Shown: positions 35,978 through 43,868 of the stretch, in pieces
Layout: every line of letters starts with the position of its first letter
How positions within the stretch are numbered: position 1 is the first letter of the stretch
Assembly (NCBI RefSeq): GCF_003816055.1
Contig: NZ_CP033906.1
Coordinates: 3,534,001-3,598,000 of the forward strand
From: Bacillus sp. FJAT-42376
Lineage (GTDB): Bacteria > Bacillota > Bacilli > Bacillales > Bacillaceae
Direction of reading: 5' to 3'
DNA length: 64,000 bases
The notes under the pieces: generated by a model
The model's database searches: none
Told to the model about the DNA's origin: nothing
The model's input: only the letters and a program-made list of their open reading frames with translations
Translations under genes and position numbers: made by a program

Positions 35978-37721
35978 TTTTCATTTCTTTCATTATTTCC
36001 TGGGAAACAAATTGCAGCAAATCACGATGGATTTTGACACGCGTATGGCGGTTTGTCGGAACTTCAATCAGGCGGATTCCACTTCCCCCAACTGACTGTT
36101 TAAAGGTCTCCCTGAACTGTTCCCAGCTCGCCACTTTTGAATAAGAAGCATTGTAAAGATCAGCTGCTTTTCTGTAATCAAGCCCTATAGGTGTGCCGAA
36201 TAAGGATTCAAAATGTTTTTCCTCGGATGATTGGGGAAGGAAGGAGAAAATTCCCCCTCCATCATTGTTTAAAAGAATGATGGTCATCGAAATGTCATTC
36301 AATTTCGCTCCGAGAAGGCCATTTAAATCATGATAAAGGGATAAATCACCAATAACGAGTACAGTTGGAGTTTTTGAAGCAGCTGCCACACCGAGGCTGC
36401 TTGAAACTACTCCGTCGATTCCATTTGCCCCTCTGTTCGCGTAAACCGTTATGTTTTGATCCGTGATTCCCAGATATGTATCCGCGTCACGAATCGGCAT
36501 GCTGTTTCCGACAAACAGCTGAGAATCATCCGGCATGAGATTCATTAGCTCAAGGAACGTTCTTCCTTCAAAAAGATCGGAACCTTCTTCCGCATGGGAA
36601 ATATACTGGCGGAACTTGTTATTCGCCGTCTTCCATTTGGAGGTGTATTCCTCATTTTCCCCTGCTTGCAATCCTCCTGCCAGCTGCCGGCAAAAGTCCG
36701 CCTCGTTTACAGAAAACAATTCCGCTGCTGAGAGGGTAGGGTCTCTCCAATTTCCGTTTTGATCAGCGACAATCTGATAAATTTCAGGTGAATCTCTGAG
36801 CATAAGAAACAGCGGTTTGGAAACCGGCATCGCCCCTAATCGAATCACGAGCTCCGGTTTTAGGCGTTCTCTTAGATTTTCATCTTTAAGAATGGAATCA
36901 TAATGTTCGATCACCAGCTCTTTAGAATGAGAACCTGACCGGATGTTGGAGAGCGGATCCGCAAGAATCGGGAAACCTGCTGCTGCTGCCAAAGCGGCGG
37001 CTGCCTCTTTATATTCAGGATCTTGTATTTCCCCGCAGACAATTACACCTTTCTTTGTTCCATTCACCAGCTGCTGCAGTCTGCTGATTTCACCGGTTTT
37101 AATCTTCATATCTGCCTGGCCCTTTACAACATGCTTCTCTCTTGTTGCTTCATCACGCCACAAAAAAGGAAGTTCAAGGTTTGGAACAAGCGGTTCACGG
37201 AAAGGAAAGTTCAAATGAACGGGACCCATTGGCTTTGCCGCAGACTGCCCATAAGCTCTTCCGGCAAGCGTTCTGGCATACCGGTGCATAAAGGGATGAT
37301 CCTCAGGAACCGCTGCGTCCACAAACCATTTCACATATTTCCCGTACATATCATTTTGGTTAATGGCCTGCGGTGCTCCAACGTCTCTAAGTTCATGAGG
37401 CCGATCGGCAGTCAATACGATCAGCGGAACATTGGCATAATGTGCTTCCACGACAGCTGGAAAATAATTCGCCGCTGCCGTACCGGATGTACAAAGAAGG
37501 ACAATGGGCCGCTGCAATCGCTTCGCCATTCCAAGGGCATAGAATGCAGCCGACCGTTCATCAATTTGAAGATGCGTTTTTACTTCCGGATGTTCGGAAA
37601 ATAAAATCGCAAAAGGAGTCGATCTTGAACCCGGACTGATTACTGCATCGGTTATTCCCTGTGCGGCCAGTTCATCAATGAATCCCGCTGCATACTTGGT
37701 TAAGGAATCACGTTCTGTCAT
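35970..37721 (-). CDS. menD: SEPHCHC synthase (thiamine-diphosphate dependent)
   Basis: Adds a succinyl semialdehyde unit from 2-oxoglutarate to isochorismate, using thiamine diphosphate and Mg2+. 583 residues with the usual three domains: AVISPGSRSTPFA near the N-terminus (cofactor-activating Glu region), CTSGTAAANYFPAVVEA, and GDLSLYHDLNGLLGAK..LLNNDGGGIFSFLP as the ThDP-binding segment near residue 440. Overlaps menF by 14 nt and menH by 8 nt. Confidence 0.96.
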   Translation of the reverse strand: MTERDSLTKYAAGFIDELAAQGITDAVISPGSRSTPFAILFSEHPEVKTHLQIDERSAAFYALGMAKRLQRPIVLLCTSGTAAANYFPAVVEAHYANVPLIVLTADRPHELRDVGAPQAINQNDMYGKYVKWFVDAAVPEDHPFMHRYARTLAGRAYGQSAAKPMGPVHLNFPFREPLVPNLELPFLWRDEATREKHVVKGQADMKIKTGEISRLQQLVNGTKKGVIVCGEIQDPEYKEAAAALAAAAGFPILADPLSNIRSGSHSKELVIEHYDSILKDENLRERLKPELVIRLGAMPVSKPLFLMLRDSPEIYQIVADQNGNWRDPTLSAAELFSVNEADFCRQLAGGLQAGENEEYTSKWKTANNKFRQYISHAEEGSDLFEGRTFLELMNLMPDDSQLFVGNSMPIRDADTYLGITDQNITVYANRGANGIDGVVSSSLGVAAASKTPTVLVIGDLSLYHDLNGLLGAKLNDISMTIILLNNDGGGIFSFLPQSSEEKHFESLFGTPIGLDYRKAADLYNASYSKVASWEQFRETFKQSVGGSGIRLIEVPTNRHTRVKIHRDLLQFVSQEIMKEMKND

Positions 37722-39126
37722 ATTTAAGGCCTCCCAGAGCTGAAAGCATTGGTCTCAACTTCATTTTCGTCTCTTCATATTCCATTTGAGGATCTGAATC
37801 CTTTACAATGCCGCATCCTGCATATAAAGCCGCTGAATGTTCATTGATCAGGCTCGAACGGATGGCAACAGCAAATTCGCCATTCCCGTCTGAATCAATC
37901 CATCCAATTGGGGCAGCATACCATCCCCGGTTCATTGGTTCAATATCTCTGATCATCTTCATCGCCTTATCCTGCGGAAGACCCCCAAGTGCCGGGGTTG
38001 GATGAAGATGCTTAACAATTTCAAAGAGGGATGATCCATTTTTTATATTCCCCTCAATCGGCGTGTATAAGTGCTGAACATTTTTTGTTTTGTAAATGCC
38101 CGGGCCATCTGGACATAGAATTTCAGAACAATGGACTTGAAGGGCTTCTTTGATCATTTTCACAACATAAGCGTGCTCTTCAAGGTTTTTTTGATCTGCA
38201 AGCAGCTCCCTTTCAAGAAGCTGGTCTTCTTTATTAGAAGAACCGCGTTTAATGGTACCTGCCAGACATGCTGATCGGACATGATGGTCTTTCATTTTCA
38301 CCAGTCTTTCGGGAGTAGCCCCCATAAAACTTGCCCTTCCGTTTTCAAAGACGAAGCGGAAGGAGGACTGCTGATCCTCTGCCAGTGTTTTTAGCACAGC
38401 AGGCACATCAATCGGCTTCTCTGAGGTCAGCGTAACTTCCCTCGCCAGTACCACTTTGTCTAGTTCACCCTTACGGATGGATTCCGTCGCCTTTGTAATA
38501 GAAGAAAGCCACTCTCCGGTATCGTGCTCCTTCAGCTCAAATGGCGCAGGAGTGCCCGGCCGAACAATTTTTCCCCGGCTTAGCTTTTTTATATAAAGCG
38601 TCTTATCATTAAAATCAGCTTCAGCCTCTTCCAGTGTTTCATTCGGCTGAATGACTTTGCTGATCGTGACTTCAGGCTTCTGCCCTTTTTTCCAAGTGCA
38701 CATGAACCTCGGCAGGACAAAACGGCCTTCTTTAAACGGCTTCCAGAGGGGGCTTGAGTTTTTCAATGGATCAAAAGAAAAACCGCCCATAAGAATCGGA
38801 CCCTGCTTCCGTTCAGAATCTGAGCAGTCTATATATTTTTTAAAGCGCTTCCATTCCGTTTCAATCTCCGTAAATCTTTCCGCAGACTGTTCAGCTGTCT
38901 CAATAATCCATTCATTTCCTGCTCCAACGATTGTTTCATCTGAATGAGGCGACATCCAAAAGGTCCGTTCGCCCGCATAAAGGTCTTCCGCTGCGGCATA
39001 AAAATGAAGGGGGGTTATATGAGTAACAGGAATGGTCCGGCTGACTATTACCTGCAGTCCTTGATGTGCTTCTTGAACCGCTAAGGCTAAAGTCTCCCTG
39101 AATGTTTTGCGCATTGTGGTAATCAC
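37708..39126 (-). CDS. menF: Menaquinone-specific isochorismate synthase
   Basis: Isomerises chorismate to isochorismate, the entry step. 472 residues; the chorismate-binding C-terminal domain shows LDKVVLAREV, GATPERLVKMKDHHVRSACLAGTIKRG, TPALGGLPQDKA and the terminal AGCGIVKDSDPQMEYEETKMKL. The start is GTG 39126 after GGGGGT; an ATG five codons in is also possible. First gene of menFDHBEC, all joined by short overlaps down to menB. Confidence 0.94.
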   Translation of the reverse strand: MITTMRKTFRETLALAVQEAHQGLQVIVSRTIPVTHITPLHFYAAAEDLYAGERTFWMSPHSDETIVGAGNEWIIETAEQSAERFTEIETEWKRFKKYIDCSDSERKQGPILMGGFSFDPLKNSSPLWKPFKEGRFVLPRFMCTWKKGQKPEVTISKVIQPNETLEEAEADFNDKTLYIKKLSRGKIVRPGTPAPFELKEHDTGEWLSSITKATESIRKGELDKVVLAREVTLTSEKPIDVPAVLKTLAEDQQSSFRFVFENGRASFMGATPERLVKMKDHHVRSACLAGTIKRGSSNKEDQLLERELLADQKNLEEHAYVVKMIKEALQVHCSEILCPDGPGIYKTKNVQHLYTPIEGNIKNGSSLFEIVKHLHPTPALGGLPQDKAMKMIRDIEPMNRGWYAAPIGWIDSDGNGEFAVAIRSSLINEHSAALYAGCGIVKDSDPQMEYEETKMKLRPMLSALGGLKYDRT

Positions 39127-39295
39127 GTTGCATACCCCCGTAATCCGTAAAAATCGCTTTTTCTAACATACACCCGCTTACCAGGTGTGTCAATAGAATG
39201 AAACAGGCAGATTCTGCTTCTTATCCTTATTATAATATGTTTTCCTATACGAATAAATCGGAAACCCTTGACGGACCTTCTCGAGTACCGTCTCA

Positions 39296-39324
39296 TTGAC
39301 AGTAAGTGTCTATTTAACTACACT
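39296..39324 (+). promoter_or_regulatory. Promoter of menA
   Basis: TTGACA (39296-39301) and TACACT (39319-39324) separated by 17 bp, 51 bp before the menA start. A GACGG/CCGTC inverted repeat lies just upstream, between the divergent menF and menA. Confidence 0.7.
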
Positions 39325-39374
39325 TAGAGTTGAAGAAGATTGTCTTCTATTGTGAACTAAAGGAGAGAAAAGAA

Positions 39375-40310
39375 ATGCATCCTGACACACACACGCATTC
39401 AGCTCCTTCCATAGAACCTGATAAAAACTGGCGGATCTGGTGGACGCTCATGCGGCCCCACACCTTAACAGCTGCCTTTATTCCGGTTGCGATTGGCACT
39501 GTCTTGGCCATGAAGGAAGGATCATTTAATGTTTGGCTGCTGTTGGCTATGCTGATAGCGTCCGTGCTCATCCAGGCGGCTACAAACATGTTTAATGAGT
39601 ACTTTGATTTCAAAAGAGGCTTGGATAACGAGAACTCTGTTGGAATCGGAGGAGCAATTGTAAGAAACGGGGTAAAACCGCAAACCGTTCTTGCATTAGC
39701 GTTCACCTTTTTTGGAATTTCAACTCTGCTCGGCATTTATATTTGCATCGAGTCCAGCTGGTGGATTGCTGCGATCGGTACGCTCTGCATGGTTGCCGCT
39801 TATTTTTATTCAGGTGGACCACTGCCTATTGCCTATACTCCATTTGGTGAGTTAACAGCCGGTCTTTTTATGGGAGTCGTCATTATTTTAATTTCGTTTT
39901 ATATTCAAACCGGGACCGTCAATCTAACGGCATTTTTAATTTCCCTGCCGGTCTCACTCTTGATTGGCGCCATCAACCTTTCCAATAATATCCGGGACCT
40001 GGACGGCGACAAGGAAAACGGACGGAGAACACTGGCTATTCTGATTGGCCGTAAAAAGGCCATTGATTTTCTTGCCTTTACCTTTATTTGCTCTTATCTT
40101 TTCATTATCGGCTTTATTATCGCAGGCATTGCCCCTTTATGGAGCCTCCTTGTATTTTTGAGTGTTCCAAAATCTCTCTTTGCCGTCAAATCATTTAGAG
40201 GAAAAAGTCTTCCAATCGAAATGATGCCGGCAATGATTGCTACCGCCCAGACAAATACACAGTTCGGTTTTCTTCTGGCAGCCGGCCTGTTTATCAGCTA
40301 TCTTTTCTGA
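39375..40310 (+). CDS. menA: 1,4-Dihydroxy-2-naphthoate polyprenyltransferase
   Basis: UbiA-family membrane enzyme that attaches the isoprenoid tail to DHNA, giving demethylmenaquinone. 311 residues, about eight helices. Prenyl-diphosphate/Mg motifs: NMFNEYFDFKRGLD (first Asp-rich motif) and NNIRDLDGDKENGRRTLA (second). ATG 39375 follows AAAGGAGAG; an open frame runs upstream to 39330 without a ribosome site. The gene is divergent from the men operon, and its terminator is at 40,310-40,336. Confidence 0.94.
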   Translation: MHPDTHTHSAPSIEPDKNWRIWWTLMRPHTLTAAFIPVAIGTVLAMKEGSFNVWLLLAMLIASVLIQAATNMFNEYFDFKRGLDNENSVGIGGAIVRNGVKPQTVLALAFTFFGISTLLGIYICIESSWWIAAIGTLCMVAAYFYSGGPLPIAYTPFGELTAGLFMGVVIILISFYIQTGTVNLTAFLISLPVSLLIGAINLSNNIRDLDGDKENGRRTLAILIGRKKAIDFLAFTFICSYLFIIGFIIAGIAPLWSLLVFLSVPKSLFAVKSFRGKSLPIEMMPAMIATAQTNTQFGFLLAAGLFISYLF

Positions 40311-40336
40311 CACGGTCATCGGCCGTGTTTTTTTTT
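40310..40336 (+). terminator. Terminator after menA
   Basis: ACACGG and CCGTGT pair around a short loop followed by nine U residues, starting at the menA stop. Confidence 0.9.
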
Positions 40337-40437
40337 GTACTTTGCTTATACTAAGATGAGTCTAGCCAAGAGGATAGGGAACTGCAGTCCGCCCATTAAA
40401 ACGGACTTTTTCAGCAAAAACAGAAAGGAGACTTGCT

Positions 40438-41184
40438 ATGCTAACAGATCAGCAGCTGAATGTCTTCCGGAAACAACTGCAAACTAAAAAAGAAGAACTG
40501 GAAAAAAGATTTGCGGAGAACGGACATTTCGGACTTGAAAGCGGACATCCGCACGACTCTGCAGGAGAACTGTCAAGTTATGATAATCATCCTGGAGATG
40601 AAGCAACAGAGTTATTTGAGCGGGAAAAGGATATAGCCTTAAATGAGCACGCCGAAGAAGAGCTGCGTGATATTAAACGCGCGCTAATGGCGATTGAAAA
40701 CAAAACGTACGGGAAATGTGAAGTTTGCGGCGAGGATATTCCGTCAGAACGGTTGGAAGCCATCCCTTCTGCCACAACATGTAAAGCTCACTCCCCTAAT
40801 CAATCTGTTTCATCAGACAGGCCGATTGAGGAGCAGGTACTGGCTCCTCCATTTGGGAGGTTTACTTTTGATAATCGCGATGTGGAAGCCTTTGACGCCG
40901 AGGATACTTATCAGGAGACAGCACGCTATGGCTCCTCTGAATCCCCATCCGATTTTGAATATCCTATGGAGGATTACAATGATGCCTATACAGAGTCAGA
41001 TGACCGCATTGGATATGTAGAAGACTTTGAGAACTTTGCCGGCACAGATATGGAAGGGAAGAATGTGACGATTTTTCCAAATAAACAGCATGAAAAGTAT
41101 GAAGATGAACTGGATGCAGAAGGCATTATGACCTCTTTTGGAGACTTGCCTTCTTCTGAAAAAGAACCATATACGGATCATTGA
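40438..41184 (+). CDS. yteA: YteA family DksA/TraR-type zinc-finger protein
   Basis: A 248-residue acidic protein. The N-terminal half is a DksA-like coiled coil (LNVFRKQLQTKKEELEKRF, and LFEREKDIALNEHAEEELRDIKRALMAIENKTYG). It then has a zinc-finger motif CEVCGEDIPSERLEAIPSATTCKAH, where the usual fourth Cys is His. The C-terminal half is acidic and unusual for DksA. The family is annotated as sporulation-related. ATG 40438 follows AAAGGAG. Terminator at 41,183-41,211. Confidence 0.9.
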   Translation: MLTDQQLNVFRKQLQTKKEELEKRFAENGHFGLESGHPHDSAGELSSYDNHPGDEATELFEREKDIALNEHAEEELRDIKRALMAIENKTYGKCEVCGEDIPSERLEAIPSATTCKAHSPNQSVSSDRPIEEQVLAPPFGRFTFDNRDVEAFDAEDTYQETARYGSSESPSDFEYPMEDYNDAYTESDDRIGYVEDFENFAGTDMEGKNVTIFPNKQHEKYEDELDAEGIMTSFGDLPSSEKEPYTDH

Positions 41185-41211
41185 GCCAGGACCATTATCC
41201 TGGCTTTTTAT
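41183..41211 (+). terminator. Terminator after yteA
   Basis: AGCCAGG and CCTGGCT pair over ACCATTAT and end in UUUUUAU, overlapping the stop codon. Confidence 0.9.
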
Positions 41212-41284
41212 CTTTGCCTATCAGCAGGTTTCAATGAAACCACTTAAGTGAAAAGATAGAAATAAACGATAAGGAGGATGACAT

Positions 41285-41749
41285 ATGCTTCGATCCATTT
41301 TCATTTTCATTATTACATACGCGTTGTTTTCAATAAGCGGGTTTCTGTTTCAGATTGACCAAACCTGGTATAATGCCCTGATTAAACCGGAGTGGACACC
41401 CGGCGGAGGAACGATCGGACTCATTTGGGCTGTCTTGTTTGCATGCATTGCTGCATCCATTACAATCATTGATCGAAAACTGAAAGGTCTTGCCAAGGCA
41501 GCGCCTCTCTTTTGGGTCATTCTTATCCTGAATTATGTATCCAACCAGTTGTTCAGTTTTTTTCAATTCACCCAGAAAAATCTTGGACTTGCCTCAATCG
41601 ATTGTGCCATTGTGGCAATTACCGCCCTTATTTTAGCTGTATTAGCTTTTCGAATACAAAAATTTTCCGGTCTGCTGCTTATTCCATACGTGCTTTGGAC
41701 CTTCTTTGCCACGTATTTGTCCTTTACCTTTTATTCGATGAATGGATAA
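41285..41749 (+). CDS. ytaB: TspO/MBR family membrane protein (YtaB)
   Basis: A 154-residue five-helix membrane protein of the tryptophan-rich sensory/benzodiazepine-receptor family, which binds porphyrins and related molecules. Characteristic PEWTPGGGTIGLIWAVLF lies after helix 1, and LILNYVSNQLFSFFQFTQKNLGLASIDC and IPYVLWTFFATYLSF lie in helices 3-5. ATG 41285 follows AAGGAGG. Terminator at 41,776-41,824. Function in Bacilli not settled. Confidence 0.92.
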   Translation: MLRSIFIFIITYALFSISGFLFQIDQTWYNALIKPEWTPGGGTIGLIWAVLFACIAASITIIDRKLKGLAKAAPLFWVILILNYVSNQLFSFFQFTQKNLGLASIDCAIVAITALILAVLAFRIQKFSGLLLIPYVLWTFFATYLSFTFYSMNG

Positions 41750-41775
41750 CTCGTAAAACAGGAACCGCCCTGCTA

Positions 41776-41824
41776 AAAAGAGCTGATATGAAAGTTGATA
41801 CTTTCACATCAGCTCCTCTTTTTA
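41776..41824. terminator. Bidirectional terminator between ytaB and the M23 gene
   Basis: AAAAAGAGCTGAT and ATCAGCTCCTCTTTTT form a long stem with an inner GAAAG/CTTTC helix. The genes converge. Confidence 0.88.
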
Positions 41825-42652
41825 TTTTTCTTCCCACTGTGTTAAGTATGGATAAGGATTAATGGCTTTAAAGGAGGAATCGTACAAACCGAAATGAAGA
41901 TGAGAAACAAACTTTCCTGTCGTCCCCTCAGGCCCGTAACCGCTGTTTCCTGCGTACCCGATTAATTGGCCTTTCTTAATGCTGCCTCCAGGTTCCAAAC
42001 CATCTGCATATTTTGAGAGATGGGCATAATAAACATTAAATCCGTCTGGTGTGTTCACCGTTAGCCTCCATCCTCCCAGTTCATTCCACCCTTTCCGTGA
42101 AATGCTTCCATCCGTTGCGGCATAAACCGGAGTCCCCTCCTCAGTCATAATATCGGTTCCTTCATGAACACGGGCCCCTCCGTATTCTCTTGATTTTCCC
42201 CATGTATCATCAAAAGGATCATATGTACCTTTTTTTAATGGAAATTGACCGCTGTCAAGAGATGATGGTGCCTCATCAGCTTGAACTTCCAGCCTCTGTC
42301 CTGCATAGATCACATCGGTTTGAAGTCCATTCAGGCTTTTAAGACTGGCGGTGCTCATCTTATATTCCATCGCAATTCCGCTAAGTGTCTCCCCGTTTTG
42401 AACGGTATGGATTGACGCGCCTTTTACTCGATTTCCGTCCGCATCCGTCTTCAGGATTTGTCCGGAATAAATAAGGTCTGAAGTCAGCCCATTCAGCTGC
42501 TTGATTTCTTGAAGAGACATATGATAGCTGTCTGCCAGCTGAGAGAGAGTATCTCCTTCTTGAATGGTTACCGTTTCTGCCGCTGCCGGAAGGGTAATAG
42601 AAACTGCTGAAAATGCTGCTGCCAGCATAACTGGCACGTACGTTCGCTTCAT
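41822..42652 (-). CDS. Secreted LysM-M23 peptidoglycan endopeptidase
   Basis: A secreted cell-wall hydrolase or regulator, 276 residues. Signal peptide to about AAAE (residue 26). Two LysM domains bind peptidoglycan: TIQEGDTLSQLADSYHMSLQEIKQLNGL at 28-70 and HTVQNGETLSGIAMEYKM at 82-125. A lysostaphin-type M23 domain shows HEGTDIMTEEGTPVYAATDG and HLHFGLYD, with the zinc ligands His, Asp and His intact. B. subtilis YtaB is flanked by other genes, so this gene may be a local addition. Substrate link in peptidoglycan not predictable. Confidence 0.92.
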   Translation of the reverse strand: MKRTYVPVMLAAAFSAVSITLPAAAETVTIQEGDTLSQLADSYHMSLQEIKQLNGLTSDLIYSGQILKTDADGNRVKGASIHTVQNGETLSGIAMEYKMSTASLKSLNGLQTDVIYAGQRLEVQADEAPSSLDSGQFPLKKGTYDPFDDTWGKSREYGGARVHEGTDIMTEEGTPVYAATDGSISRKGWNELGGWRLTVNTPDGFNVYYAHLSKYADGLEPGGSIKKGQLIGYAGNSGYGPEGTTGKFVSHLHFGLYDSSFKAINPYPYLTQWEEK

Positions 42653-42888
42653 GTTGCCGCATTCCTCCTAATCATAGTCAGATAGACATCTATCCCTGAA
42701 AGGATTCGAAGAGGAAGCGCTCTTTACTGCGCATCTTGAAAAAATCAAACTCATTTTCCTATAAAGTAGGGAATTTTTACAGATTCAGGTGCAGTTAGAC
42801 TCTTGATGGGAATTCTCCGATTTGCCTAGAACCTCACTTTTCGCCTTCTTCTGCATATGTTAAAGCAAATGGCACAGGAGGAAAGTGA

Positions 42889-43617
42889 ATGAACCTTGCA
42901 GTGAAACCTGACAGAAAGACAGCTGTCCTGCTCGCAGACTGCTGCCTCCTCGCGTACGACCAAGTAAAAAACGGAGGGGACTTTAAGGTTCCGGACGGAT
43001 TTGTAAAAGTGGCTGCTTTAAAGGGGAATGTACTTGGCCAAAGCGAATGGATTGGCTTTATCATTGAATCTGATCAGCATATCATTACCGCTTTTAGAGG
43101 GAGTCAATCTGATCCGGACTGGGCAGCTACAGGGGACATTGAACAGGCTCCTTATCCCTATTCTTCTGCAGGATTCGTTCATGATGGATTTCTTGGAATC
43201 TATCGCTCATTTCGGAATGAATTCTACAGCCTGATTAAAAACCCGGCTCCACGCAAAAGTCTGTACTTCACGGGACACAGCCTGGGAGCTGCATTAGCGG
43301 GACTCGCTTCTCTTGATGCGGCTGAAAACACAAAGCATTCCGCCATTACCATGTACAATTTCGGGAGTCCTAAAATTGGAAACCGCCGTTTCGTATCCTC
43401 TTATGGCAAATCTGGGATCCGCTATTGCCGATTTGTAAACAAAGAAGATCTCATCCCATTTCTTCCGCCAGCTAAAATTACGGATTTCAGTGCAGGGAAA
43501 AATTATTACTATGCGCACTTACCGAATCAATGTGTATTCTCTCTGCAAACCGGTACAATTGCAGGAAACCATAGTATGAAAATTTACCGCAGGGCAGCTG
43601 AAAAACTTGCCGATTGA
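42889..43617 (+). CDS. Class 3 lipase family protein
   Basis: A 242-residue alpha/beta-hydrolase of the Lipase_3 family. Nucleophile elbow GHSLGAALAG (Ser near residue 131), acid in FVNKEDLIPFLPP (Asp near 185) and histidine in AGNHSMKIY near the C-terminus. TAFRGSQSDPDWAATGD is the oxyanion segment. No signal peptide is visible, so it is probably intracellular; esters are the likely substrate. ATG 42889 follows AGGAGG. It converges on glgP. Confidence 0.88.
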   Translation: MNLAVKPDRKTAVLLADCCLLAYDQVKNGGDFKVPDGFVKVAALKGNVLGQSEWIGFIIESDQHIITAFRGSQSDPDWAATGDIEQAPYPYSSAGFVHDGFLGIYRSFRNEFYSLIKNPAPRKSLYFTGHSLGAALAGLASLDAAENTKHSAITMYNFGSPKIGNRRFVSSYGKSGIRYCRFVNKEDLIPFLPPAKITDFSAGKNYYYAHLPNQCVFSLQTGTIAGNHSMKIYRRAAEKLAD

Positions 43618-43676
43618 ATAGAAGCTGTCCAAAAAGTATCGTACATCTCTCACTTGCTATATAACTTAGATTAGGG

Positions 43677-43800
43677 AAGGAGCCTCCTCATCCTGGGAGC
43701 GTGCGGTGAGCATCAAAGGCCTAATCGCCTCCGGGGTCTCACCTTTCCCGCTGCTCCCGCCGAAGTATCTTCCTTCCGCTTCAATCAGCATGGATTTAAA
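43677..43800 (-). repeat. Dispersed intergenic repeat, copy 6 (reverse orientation)
   Basis: On the plus strand GGGGTCTCACCTTTCCCGCT, GCTCCCGCCGAAG and CCGCTTCAATCAGCATGG match the reverse complement of copy 2; the left side is diverged. It fills most of the 250-bp gap between the lipase gene and glgP, and a terminator hairpin lies at its edge. Confidence 0.75.
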
Positions 43801-43803
43801 ACG

Positions 43804-43842
43804 AAAACAGGGAAACGCTCGGAATGCGTCTCCCTGTTTTTA
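43804..43842. terminator. Terminator downstream of glgP (and of the lipase gene)
   Basis: AAAACAGGGAAACGC and GCGTCTCCCTGTTTT form a stem around TCGGAAT. The sequence is nearly the same as the hairpin at 31,128-31,164. Confidence 0.85.
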
Positions 43843-43868
43843 GTAATGGGAAGTCTCAGACCAGTTTC

